Shown here piece after piece: positions 26,567 to 34,094 of a DNA stretch of 64,000 nt. The notes below the pieces were generated by a model, which saw only the letters and a program-made list of their open reading frames with translations, was not told the origin of the DNA and did not search any database. The stretch's first letter is position 1, and every line of letters starts with the position of its first letter. Source of the DNA: Mycobacterium syngnathidarum (lineage in GTDB: Bacteria > Actinomycetota > Actinomycetes > Mycobacteriales > Mycobacteriaceae); the NCBI RefSeq assembly GCF_001942625.1, contig NZ_MLCL01000062.1:62001-126000 (forward strand). Reading direction: 5' to 3'. Made by a program: the position numbers and the translations under genes.

Positions 26567-27973
26567 GTGCAAGTTTCTCATAGGTTCGCCGCAGAGTCTG
26601 CGGTCTTCGACGATGCCCATCTCGTGTCGTGCGCGGGTTTGGTGCCGGTGATGACGCTGGCCAGCCAGACGGGGTTGTCCGGCCTGCTGGGCAGCAAGAT
26701 TCGTATCGCGGCGCCGCGGGTCAAATCCGGGTCGGCCAACCCGGCGCCGAAACTGACGACCCTGGTCGCTGGGATATGTGCCGGAGCGGACTGCATCGAT
26801 GACCTCGATGTGGTTCGCAGCGGCGGAATGAAGACATTGTTCGACGGGGTATATGCACCGTCGACGATTGGAACACTGTTGCGGGAGTTCACCTTCGGAC
26901 ATGCCCGCCAACTGGAATCAGTTCTGCGCGAGCACCTGGCGCGACTGTGCCAGCGGGTTGAACTGCTGCCGGGCAGCGATGAGCGGGCGTTCGTCGATAT
27001 CGACTCGCTGCTGCGCCCGGTCTACGGCCGGGCCAAACAAGGTGCCAGCTATGGGCACACCAAGATCGCCGGCAAACAGATCCTGCGCAAAGGCCTGTCA
27101 CCGCTGGTGACCACGATCAGCACCGAGACTGGCGCCCCGGTGATCGCCGGCGCCCGGTTACGGGCGGGTAAGACCAACTCCGGCAAAGGCGCGGCCCGCA
27201 TGATCGCCCAAGCTGTCGCCGCTGCCCGCGCCTCGGGGGTCACCGGTCAGATCCTGGTGCGTGGTGACTGCGCCTACGGCAACAGCACCGTGGTGGCGGC
27301 CTGCCGCCGCGCCGGCGCCCGCTTCTCGCTGGTACTGACCAAAACCCGGGCCGTCACCGCGGCCATCGAGGCGATCAGCGATGACGCCTGGGCCCCGGTG
27401 AAATATCCCGGTGCGGTGCGTGACCCCGACACCGGGGAATGGATCTCCGATGCCGAGGTCGCCGAAACCACCTACACCGCTTTTGGTTCCACCGACCGAC
27501 CGGTGACCGCCCGGTTGATCGTGCGCCGGGTCAAAGACGCCCGCTACCGAGACGCGTTGTTTCCCGTCTGGCGGTATCACCCGTTCTTCACCGACACCGA
27601 CGAACCCGTCGATGCCGCCGACATCACTCATCGCCGCCACGCCATCATCGAAACCGTCTTCGCCGACCTCATCGACGGACCGCTGGCGCACATGCCCTCC
27701 GGGCGTTTCGGAGCGAACTCAGCCTGGATCCTGTGCGCCGCGATCGCCCACAACCTGCTGCGCGCCGCCGGCGTCCTGGTCGGCGGAGCCCACGCGGTAG
27801 CCCGCGGGTCAACACTGCGCCGCAAGATCGTCACCCTTCCCGCCCGACTGGCCCGGCCGCAACGCCGACCGATCCTGCACCTGCCCAGTCACTGGCCCTG
27901 GGCTGATCACTGGCTCACCCTGTGGCACAACACCATTGGCTACAGCCCACCCCCCGCCGCCACGACCGTCTGA
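26567..27973 (+). CDS. IS1380-family transposase
   Basis: 468 residues, GTG 26567 behind GGAAGGG. DDE-type catalytic residues are visible as Asp in AFVDIDSLLRPVYG, Asp in ILVRGDCAYGNSTVV and Glu in HAIIETVFADLIDGPL, the spacing of IS1380 transposases. It moves the surrounding element. The frame is complete with no stop or frameshift. Its product should act on the terminal repeats at 26447 and 28106. Confidence 0.95.
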   Translation: MQVSHRFAAESAVFDDAHLVSCAGLVPVMTLASQTGLSGLLGSKIRIAAPRVKSGSANPAPKLTTLVAGICAGADCIDDLDVVRSGGMKTLFDGVYAPSTIGTLLREFTFGHARQLESVLREHLARLCQRVELLPGSDERAFVDIDSLLRPVYGRAKQGASYGHTKIAGKQILRKGLSPLVTTISTETGAPVIAGARLRAGKTNSGKGAARMIAQAVAAARASGVTGQILVRGDCAYGNSTVVAACRRAGARFSLVLTKTRAVTAAIEAISDDAWAPVKYPGAVRDPDTGEWISDAEVAETTYTAFGSTDRPVTARLIVRRVKDARYRDALFPVWRYHPFFTDTDEPVDAADITHRRHAIIETVFADLIDGPLAHMPSGRFGANSAWILCAAIAHNLLRAAGVLVGGAHAVARGSTLRRKIVTLPARLARPQRRPILHLPSHWPWADHWLTLWHNTIGYSPPPAATTV

Positions 27974-28106
27974 CCACCCGCCGAAAGGCCCAACCGGAAC
28001 ACACAGGAAAAGCTGGGCAGACCAGCAAGTACCTGCTGCTCACACCACGACCAGCCCACAGGAACCACCCCGAGCCCCACCAACCAGGTCAGTCCACGGA
28101 TCGAGG

Positions 28107-28111
28107 CATAG
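28107..28111. repeat. Target-site duplication, right copy
   Basis: Second copy of CATAG, immediately outside the right inverted repeat of the IS. To its right the N-terminal part of the split regulator gene resumes with the codons for APAGY on the minus strand. Confidence 0.9.
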
Positions 28112-28435
28112 CCTGCGGGCGCGGCTACCACCACCAGGCCGCTGCGGTCCTGCAGCACACGGGTGATTCCCAGGCGGGGAACGCCGGCCGGTGCGGTGAC
28201 CGATCGCCCGACAGTTGCCACCGGAATGTGCGCCGGCCAAGATCCTGCTCCCACTTCCGCATCGTAGGTCAGGGGCGTCACAGCAAGGCTTTCCGCACGA
28301 CTGCTGCAGGCGCGAAGCATCAGCGGCCAGTTTGTCGCAGGTCACGACGCTCTGAGCGTCGCACCCTCGGCGTACACACAAAGTTGACGGCGTGGCGTGC
28401 CATCCGTACATAGAGCCATCCGGAGGAGGTCACGA

Positions 28436-28654
28436 ATGACTGCATCAACTGGCCAACGCAATGCGCACGTCCATATGGTGACCCCCGATGAGGCGCGACT
28501 GAAAATTGACCGAATGCATGCCCGCATCGGAATTACTCGCGACGAACTCGAACGCCGTGGCGACGCTTGGGAGCTGGATGCACCCGCACGCGGTGTTCTC
28601 GCAGATATCCGAGGTCTCGAGTTCCTGCTTGAGCGGGCCGCCTCCAACAAGTGA
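28436..28654 (+). CDS. Small hypothetical protein
   Basis: 72 residues, ATG 28436 behind a strong GGAGGAGG. The chain is charged and probably helical (DEARLKIDRMHARIGITRDE, then RGVLADIRGLEFLLERAA), with heptad-like leucines that could form a coiled coil. No membrane helix or known domain. The start is well supported; the role is unknown. Confidence 0.65.
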   Translation: MTASTGQRNAHVHMVTPDEARLKIDRMHARIGITRDELERRGDAWELDAPARGVLADIRGLEFLLERAASNK

Positions 28655-28728
28655 CGGAGTCACTTGCAGAGCAGGCCGAGAAGTTCGCCAATGACCTGAC
28701 GGCGACCACTCGCGCAGTGGTCGGTGAC

Positions 28729-28980
28729 TCATTCGACCTCGGACTCGACCAACCCGGCGCTGCGGGCGTCGACGACGACGTGTTCCCAACTGGTCGCCAC
28801 GGCAGCGATCACCGTGATGGCGGTCGCGAAGCCGGCCAGCGAGGCCAGCACGGTGGCCCACGGGCCGTCGGCGGCGACGCCGAGCAGGATGGCGACGACC
28901 GTCCCGACGACCACCAACGCGGCGGTCAGCGCTGAGGGCCGCCGGATGGCGCGGCGCAAATATTCGATCGGCGTGCTCAT
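28729..28980 (-). CDS. Small membrane protein, two helices
   Basis: 83 residues from ATG 28980 (an in-frame GTG at 28989 is also possible). Two hydrophobic helices, LTAALVVVGTVVAILLGVAA and LASLAGFATAITVIAAVATS, are joined by a short loop; the ends are charged. No family recognised. It is convergent with the small helical-protein gene to its left. Confidence 0.65.
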   Translation of the reverse strand: MSTPIEYLRRAIRRPSALTAALVVVGTVVAILLGVAADGPWATVLASLAGFATAITVIAAVATSWEHVVVDARSAGLVESEVE

Positions 28981-29113
28981 GTAACCCACTGTGCCCGCGC
29001 TGGCTGAGCAGGTATGAAGCGTTTCCTATGGAAATGTTCTGAACCAGCCGGGCCCGGCCGGCAAACCCGTTCAATCCCTACGCGCGCACGCTGCACGGCT
29101 AAGGTGATCCACC

Positions 29114-29953
29114 ATGGCCAACTTGGACCGCCGAAAAATGATGATGCTGTCAGGTCTGGGCGTGATGGCGGCAGCGATGCCTGCCCCGCTCGCCAGTGCT
29201 CTCCCAGCCAAGCCCCAGGCACCGCGGGTTCCGGCCCCGGCAGCGCCACAAGCCGCTACGAGCTACGTGTTCGCCGACGAATTCGACGGGCCCGCGGGCT
29301 CGTCACCGAATACGTCGAAGTGGACCATCGCCAAGGCCCGCGAGACTTTCGAGGACCCCACCTACTGGGAGCAGCCCGGCCGTATCGGCCAGTACCGTGA
29401 CGACCGCAAGAACGCCTTCCTCGACGGCAAGGGGAATCTCGTCATCCGGGCCACCAAGGAAGGTGACACCTACTACGGGGCCAAGCTGGCCAGCGTGTGG
29501 GAGGGCGGCGCCGGGCACACCTGGGAGGCACGGATCAAGTTCAACTGCCTGACGGCGGGCGCCTGGCCGGCCTTCTGGCTCGGCACCCTGGGCGAAGGCG
29601 AACTCGACATCGTCGAGTGGTACGGCAACGGCAAGTGGCCGTCGGCCACCACGGTGCACGCCAAGTCCAACGGCGGAGAATGGGAGACCCACAACATCGC
29701 CGTCGATACCGCGTGGCACACCTGGCGCACCCAGTGGGACGCCAACGGTGCCCGGTTCTGGCAGGACTACACCGAAGGCGCGAAACCCTACTTCGAGGTT
29801 TCGGCGAGCCAGTTGCCCGACTGGCCGTTCAACCAGCCGGGCTACACGATGTTCGTGGTGTTGAACCTCGCGGTCGCGGGCTCGGGCGGTGAGGACCCGA
29901 GCGGGGGTACCTACCCGGCCGACATGCTCGTCGACTACGTGCGCGTCTGGTAG
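29114..29953 (+). CDS. Glycoside hydrolase family 16 protein, Tat-exported
   Basis: 279 residues. The N-terminus has a twin-arginine-type signal (MANLDRRKMMMLSGLGVMAA), then a proline/alanine linker and a GH16 jelly-roll. The catalytic motif is GELDIVEWYG, with both glutamates and the Asp of the E-x-D-x-x-E pattern present. It should be an exported endo-beta-1,3(4)-glucanase or related enzyme acting on external or cell-wall glucans. The C-terminal MLVDYVRVW is typical of the family. It is convergent with the LGFP lipoprotein gene, 23 bases away. Confidence 0.92.
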   Translation: MANLDRRKMMMLSGLGVMAAAMPAPLASALPAKPQAPRVPAPAAPQAATSYVFADEFDGPAGSSPNTSKWTIAKARETFEDPTYWEQPGRIGQYRDDRKNAFLDGKGNLVIRATKEGDTYYGAKLASVWEGGAGHTWEARIKFNCLTAGAWPAFWLGTLGEGELDIVEWYGNGKWPSATTVHAKSNGGEWETHNIAVDTAWHTWRTQWDANGARFWQDYTEGAKPYFEVSASQLPDWPFNQPGYTMFVVLNLAVAGSGGEDPSGGTYPADMLVDYVRVW

Positions 29954-29976
29954 TCGGCTGCGGCAACGCGTACGGG

Positions 29977-30591
29977 CTACTTCGGCGTGACGGTCTCCGC
30001 GAACGTGCCGTCACCCTTGTTCAGCCAGGTGATGGTGCCGTGCTCGAATTCGGAGATCCACCCACCATTGGCGACATCGGGACCGCCGCCCGTCTCATCC
30101 TCATCTTCGGTGGGGAAGCCCAGGGTGCCCGCAGGACCGCCGTTGGCGGTGTAGACCCGCAGGATCTCGCCCTGCACGACGTGCGCGCCGGCCGACGGCG
30201 AAGAGTAGATGGTGCCGTTGGCGAACGCCTGCACCGTGCCATCCCCGACCTTCTCCGGCTGCGCGGTCGGAGCGCCCAGTTTGGCTTCACCGCCGGCGTC
30301 GGAGTACTCCTCGGCAATCTGAGGTTCGAGCACCACCTCGCCGACGCCTGGCGCGTTCACCGTGCTGGGTGCGCCTTCGACGACGGACGAGACCGCGCTC
30401 GAAGCGGAGCTGGCCCCCTCCTTGGCCTTGCTCGTGCCGGCATCGACGGCCGACGACGCGGCACTCGTCGCGCTGGACAAAGCGTCCCTGGTCTGGTCTT
30501 TTGATTCCTCCGAACATGCAACGGCCGCCGCCCCCGTGATGGCGAAAGCTGCAGCCAGCGCGCCTGCGCGTTTCATCAGCTTTTGATCCAT
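29977..30591 (-). CDS. LGFP-repeat lipoprotein
   Basis: 204 residues, ATG 30591. The signal peptide ends in a lipobox (GAAAVAC-S), so the mature protein is lipid-anchored. A Ser/Ala-rich low-complexity linker follows, then LGFP repeats containing KLGAPTAQP and TLGFPTEDE with intervening YSSPSAGAHVVQGEI. LGFP repeats are thought to bind cell-wall material in mycolate-bearing actinobacteria. An upstream in-frame start at 30630 would precede the signal and is not used. Confidence 0.87.
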   Translation of the reverse strand: MDQKLMKRAGALAAAFAITGAAAVACSEESKDQTRDALSSATSAASSAVDAGTSKAKEGASSASSAVSSVVEGAPSTVNAPGVGEVVLEPQIAEEYSDAGGEAKLGAPTAQPEKVGDGTVQAFANGTIYSSPSAGAHVVQGEILRVYTANGGPAGTLGFPTEDEDETGGGPDVANGGWISEFEHGTITWLNKGDGTFAETVTPK

Positions 30592-30694
30592 TTTCCGAAC
30601 GTAACAAAGCCGAGAAGGCCTCGTCAGCAAATATCGGGATCCCGGAGCAAACCCCGACCGCGGCTATCGTGAAGTAACGGCGAATGGAGGACGC

Positions 30695-31003
30695 ATGAGT
30701 TCCGGGACTCAACTCGACCGCACCGGTGCTGCTACCAGCGTTACCGAACACCCCGACCGGTTCACGATCGACGTCGAGGGCAGGACCGTCGGGCTCGCCG
30801 ACTACCACGACCGTGACGGTCGCCGGATCTTTCCGCACACCGAGGTTCAGCCGCAATACCGCGGCCGGGGGCTGGCGACGATCCTCATCGCCGAAGCCTT
30901 GCGTTCGACGCGCGCCGCGGGCCTGCGCATCGTGCCGACGTGCTGGATGGTGGCCGAGTACATCGACAAACATCCGGAGTATGCCGACATCACCGACCGG
31001 TGA
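30695..31003 (+). CDS. YjdJ-type GNAT acetyltransferase
   Basis: 102 residues, ATG 30695. The acetyl-CoA-binding motif is VQPQYRGRGLATILIAEAL (Q/RxxGxG/A), followed by LRIVPTCWMVAEYIDKHPEY, the layout of the short N-acetyltransferase group related to YjdJ. Substrate unknown. It is convergent with the TetR gene, 12 bases apart. Confidence 0.88.
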   Translation: MSSGTQLDRTGAATSVTEHPDRFTIDVEGRTVGLADYHDRDGRRIFPHTEVQPQYRGRGLATILIAEALRSTRAAGLRIVPTCWMVAEYIDKHPEYADITDR

Positions 31004-31015
31004 GAGCACCCTGGC

Positions 31016-31630
31016 TCAGCACTGCGCAGGCCGTGAGTCGGCGGCGACGAGGGTGAGGATGGCGTCGGTCAGCCGATCGAGATATTTGTCGTCGGCATCG
31101 AGCTGCATGACCGATTGGCGCCAGTACAGCGCTCCCCCGATCATGTCGAGCGCGACATCGATGTCGGCATCATCGGTGATCTCACCGCGCTGCCGGGCGC
31201 GTTCGAACAGCTGAGCCGCCTTGAGCCGCCGCGGTTCTCGGATCTGGCCGGCGATCACGGCTGCGTAGTCGGGATCGCGGGCGGCCTCGGCGAGCAGGTC
31301 GGGGATGATGGTGCGGGCCAGCCGGTGGGTGAGCGCCTCGCGTCCGTTCTGCAGGTATGCCCGGACGTCTCCGCGAAGGGTGCCGGTGTCGGGAACGTCG
31401 ATCGCCGCGACGGCCACCTTGGTCACCAGGTCCACGGCCAAGTCCTGCTTCGATTTCCAGCGGCGGTAGATGGCGGCCTTGCCGACCCCGGCTCGCCTGG
31501 CGACGGCGTCGACGGACAGCCTGCCGTAGCCGACGGCGGCCAGCTCCTCGAAGAACGCGGATTCGATCGCGACGGTCACGTCGTCGAGGAGGACGGGGCC
31601 GCCCGATGTTCGGCGCGCTGCTGTGGCCAC
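31016..31630 (-). CDS. TetR-family repressor
   Basis: 204 residues. The helix-turn-helix region reads GYGRLSVDAVARRAGVGKAA followed by IYRRWKSKQDL; the C-terminal part resembles the TetR_C_11-like ligand domain (QIREPRRLKAAQLFERARQR). It is divergent from an alpha/beta hydrolase gene, and a perfect palindromic operator lies between the two, next to its own start. Repression of both genes until a ligand binds is the simple reading. Confidence 0.9.
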   Translation of the reverse strand: MATAARRTSGGPVLLDDVTVAIESAFFEELAAVGYGRLSVDAVARRAGVGKAAIYRRWKSKQDLAVDLVTKVAVAAIDVPDTGTLRGDVRAYLQNGREALTHRLARTIIPDLLAEAARDPDYAAVIAGQIREPRRLKAAQLFERARQRGEITDDADIDVALDMIGGALYWRQSVMQLDADDKYLDRLTDAILTLVAADSRPAQC

Positions 31631-31646
31631 GGCACGATTCTACGAG

Positions 31647-31666
31647 ACGGAACGGTTGCGTTCCGT
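31647..31666. promoter_or_regulatory. Perfect palindromic TetR operator
   Basis: ACGGAACGgttgCGTTCCGT: eight-base arms with no mismatch and a four-base centre, located 17 bases upstream of the TetR start and 58 bases upstream of the hydrolase start. A weaker TTCCGTTTCG half-site lies at 31701-31710. The geometry is that of TetR-family operators in mycobacteria. Confidence 0.75.
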
Positions 31667-31724
31667 TCACGCACGGCCTACCCTAATCGAGACGATGCAG
31701 TTCCGTTTCGTTAAGGAGGGATCC

Positions 31725-32933
31725 ATGAAGTTCCTGTTCGACGACGAGTCGTTCTCGTTCGAAACGCTCCGCGCGGCCGGGTACGCCAACGCCGGCGGCG
31801 CCGATCTGGGCGAGATCCTGGTGACCGCGCGGGCCATCCCCGAGGGCGACGAGGTCGCCTGGCATCGCGAATGGAAGGCAACCGCGCAGCGGGTCGAAGC
31901 CCTCGGCCGTCAATCGTTGGCGGCCGCTCACCCCGTCAGCGCACGCGAGGCATTGCTGCGGGCGTCGAACTACTACCGCACGGCCGAGTTCTACCTTCGA
32001 GAGGATCCGGCCGGCGACCCCGAAGCCAAAGAACTGTTCAACCGCTCGCGCGAGACGTTTCTGGAATCAATGGCGTTGTTCGACTTCGGTTTTGACCGCA
32101 TCGCCATCCCCTACCAGGACACCACGCTGCCCGGCTATCTCTATCTGGTGGATGATTCCGGAATCCCCCGCCCCACCGTCACCTTCAACGGTGGATACGA
32201 CTCCACGCTCGAAGAGTCCTACGTCGCCCTTGCGGCCGGGGCGCTGGCGCGCGGGTACAACGTGCTGGCGTTCGACGGACCCGGCCAGGGTGCTGCCCTA
32301 CGCGAGCAGGGGCTGACCTTCCGGTCCGACTGGGAGGCGGTGCTGACTGCGGTGATCGACTTCGCCCTCACCCGCCCCGAGGTCTCACCCCACGCCATCG
32401 CCATTTTCGGCTACAGCCTGGGCGGATATCTCGTGGCCCGCGCCGCCGCGTTCGAGAAACGCGTCGCCGCAGTGATTCTCAACGACGGCGTCCACGACTT
32501 TCACGCGGCGTTGGCCACCATGATGCCGCCATTCCTCGCGGCCTGGATCGAAGATGGCAACGACGATGCCGCCAATGCGGTACTCGGACTGCTGATGGCG
32601 GTGAACACCCAAACCCGCTGGGCGGTGCGCAACGGACTGTGGGCCTTGGGAATCGACTCAGCCGCGGCGCTGGCCCGCGCGTTCAAGGCCTACACGATCG
32701 CCGACGTGGCCGACCGGATCACCTCCCCGGTGCTGGTGCTCGACGCCGAGAACGACCAGTTCTTCAAAGGCGAGCCCGCGCGGGCGGCCCAGGCGATGGT
32801 CAATGCGAAGACCACTCTGGTGACGCTCTATGAAGCCGACGGCGCGGGCGAGCACTGCCATATGGGTGCCGCGTCCCGCGCAAACCAGGTCATGTTCGAC
32901 TGGCTCGACGAACAGCTCGGCATTCAGGCTTGA
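31725..32933 (+). CDS. Alpha/beta hydrolase (FrsA/DUF1100-like)
   Basis: 402 residues, ATG 31725 behind AAGGAGGG. The N-terminal helical part (about 1-140) is followed by an alpha/beta hydrolase domain with VTFNGGYDSTLEE (oxyanion loop), AFDGPGQGAA, nucleophile GYSLGG and, near the end, DAENDQFFKG and EHCHMG for the acid and His. The layout resembles the FrsA/2,6-dihydroxypseudooxynicotine hydrolase group that splits C-C or ester bonds. It is probably controlled by the divergent TetR protein. It overlaps the convergent reductase gene by ten bases. Confidence 0.88.
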   Translation: MKFLFDDESFSFETLRAAGYANAGGADLGEILVTARAIPEGDEVAWHREWKATAQRVEALGRQSLAAAHPVSAREALLRASNYYRTAEFYLREDPAGDPEAKELFNRSRETFLESMALFDFGFDRIAIPYQDTTLPGYLYLVDDSGIPRPTVTFNGGYDSTLEESYVALAAGALARGYNVLAFDGPGQGAALREQGLTFRSDWEAVLTAVIDFALTRPEVSPHAIAIFGYSLGGYLVARAAAFEKRVAAVILNDGVHDFHAALATMMPPFLAAWIEDGNDDAANAVLGLLMAVNTQTRWAVRNGLWALGIDSAAALARAFKAYTIADVADRITSPVLVLDAENDQFFKGEPARAAQAMVNAKTTLVTLYEADGAGEHCHMGAASRANQVMFDWLDEQLGIQA

Positions 32934-34066
32934 GGGGTCACCAGATACTTCTCGCCGGTGGCCTTCTGCAGGTAGCCGTTGAACGCCTCGGGTGTGAGCA
33001 TGCCCGCCAATGAGACCTCCTGGGTGTAGGCGCTCGCGAACGTCGTGGTGAGCTCCGAAGCGACGCGGGCGCGCAACCTGGCGATGGTCTCCGGCCCGGT
33101 ACTGGCCAGAAAGGGGGTGAGCAGCCAGCCGCCCACACCCCAGGCCATTCCGAAGTTTCTGGTGAGCACCGTGGGGCCGGTGTCCAGGCTGCCGTAGATG
33201 TACACCTGCTTGTGGACGGCCGACCCGTAACGGGAGTACTGCGCGGCGGTCGCGTTGGCGGCCCGCTCCATGCCGTTGAGGATCTGGCTGGCCAGCGTGC
33301 CACCACCGGTGGCGTCGAACGCCAGCGTCGCCGACGTCGCCTTGAGTGCCTCGAAGAGATCCGCCTCGAACGACGAGGACGCCGAATTGCAGACGTAGGC
33401 CGCACCCAGACCACGCAGCAGCTCCTCCTGCTCGGCCTTGCGGACGATGTTGACCAGCGGCACCCCGTCGGCCAGGCACGCCTTGACCAGCATCTGGCCG
33501 AGATTCGACGCCGCGGCCGTGTGCACCAGGGCCGAATGTCCTTCCCGGCGCATGGTTTCCAGCATTCCCAGTGCGGTGAGGGGGTTGACGAAAGACGAGG
33601 CGCCGTCCTTGGCCGACGCGCCGTCGGGCAGCACCAGGCACGCCGCGGCGTTGACCACCCGGTACTGCGCGTACATCGCACCGCCGGCGAGGCCCACGGT
33701 CTTGCCCAGCAGGGCTTGTGCGTCCGGCGAGGCTCCCGCGGCCACCACCGTGCCCGCTCCTTCGTTGCCCACCGGAAGCGAGTCGCCGACGCGCGCCGCC
33801 AGCCCAGCCAGGGCGCCGTCGCGCAGCGGTGCGGTGACAACGGGACGCTCCGGGGTGCCCGTCACCGTCGCGGCCGTCATGTCAGCGGCGGCCGGGATCA
33901 ACAGGCCCAGATCGGACGGGTTGATCGGCGATGCCTCGACCCGGACGACGACGTCGTCGGCGCCCGGTTTGGGCACGGCGACTTCATGCAGCGACAGCTC
34001 AAGCGTGCCCTCCGGCGTCACCAACGACCGCAATTCCAACGCGGTCTCGGGTAGTTCCTCGGTCAT
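32924..34066 (-). CDS. Zinc-type alcohol dehydrogenase / quinone oxidoreductase
   Basis: 380 residues of the medium-chain dehydrogenase superfamily. A GroES-like N-terminal domain (VVVRVEASPINPSDLG, PVGNEGAGTVVAAG) is followed by a Rossmann domain (SALVHTAAASNLGQMLVKAC). The structural- and catalytic-zinc cysteine patterns are absent, so it looks like a zinc-independent quinone or enoyl reductase using NADPH. ATG start at 34066. Substrate unknown. It is convergent with the alpha/beta hydrolase gene. Confidence 0.85.
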   Translation of the reverse strand: MTEELPETALELRSLVTPEGTLELSLHEVAVPKPGADDVVVRVEASPINPSDLGLLIPAAADMTAATVTGTPERPVVTAPLRDGALAGLAARVGDSLPVGNEGAGTVVAAGASPDAQALLGKTVGLAGGAMYAQYRVVNAAACLVLPDGASAKDGASSFVNPLTALGMLETMRREGHSALVHTAAASNLGQMLVKACLADGVPLVNIVRKAEQEELLRGLGAAYVCNSASSSFEADLFEALKATSATLAFDATGGGTLASQILNGMERAANATAAQYSRYGSAVHKQVYIYGSLDTGPTVLTRNFGMAWGVGGWLLTPFLASTGPETIARLRARVASELTTTFASAYTQEVSLAGMLTPEAFNGYLQKATGEKYLVTPQA

Positions 34067-34094
34067 GGTTGAACACTACGTCCGGGGCACGGCA

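Larger units (their letters stand above)
26447..28106 (+). mobile_element. IS1380-family insertion sequence, 1660 bp
   Basis: The element begins CCTCGATCCACCGACTGAC and ends with the inverted match GTCAGTCCACGGATCGAGG; 17 of these 19 terminal bases pair, with the differences in the middle (ACC versus GTG). It carries one transposase gene on the plus strand and is bounded by a 5-bp duplication CATAG, a length typical for this family. Both ends and the transposase look intact, so it is probably functional. It has entered the P-loop codons of a LuxR-type regulator gene. Confidence 0.92.
24325..28281 (-). pseudogene. MalT/LuxR-type regulator split by an IS1380-family element
   Basis: Two leftward pieces belong to one gene. 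The N-terminal piece (28281-28107) ends ...LVVVAAPAGY; the rest (26446-24325) begins GYGKTTAVAQW. Removing the IS and one target copy restores a 763-codon frame whose P-loop would be AAPAGYGKTT. Domains: NTPase/STAND module, helical repeats and a C-terminal LuxR HTH (LSLQRIADELVIGRETVKSQ) that would activate an unknown regulon. The IS lies within the P-loop. A hybrid frame starting inside the IS (GTG 26535) keeps RGYGKTT, so a truncated product missing the first ~58 residues could still be made. Confidence 0.9.

Noticed and set aside
28651..28935. Plus-strand ORF starting MTESLAEQAEK
   Set aside because: Antisense to the two-helix membrane protein gene; the C-terminal part is Gly/Asp/Arg shadow sequence, so only its first residues look protein-like.
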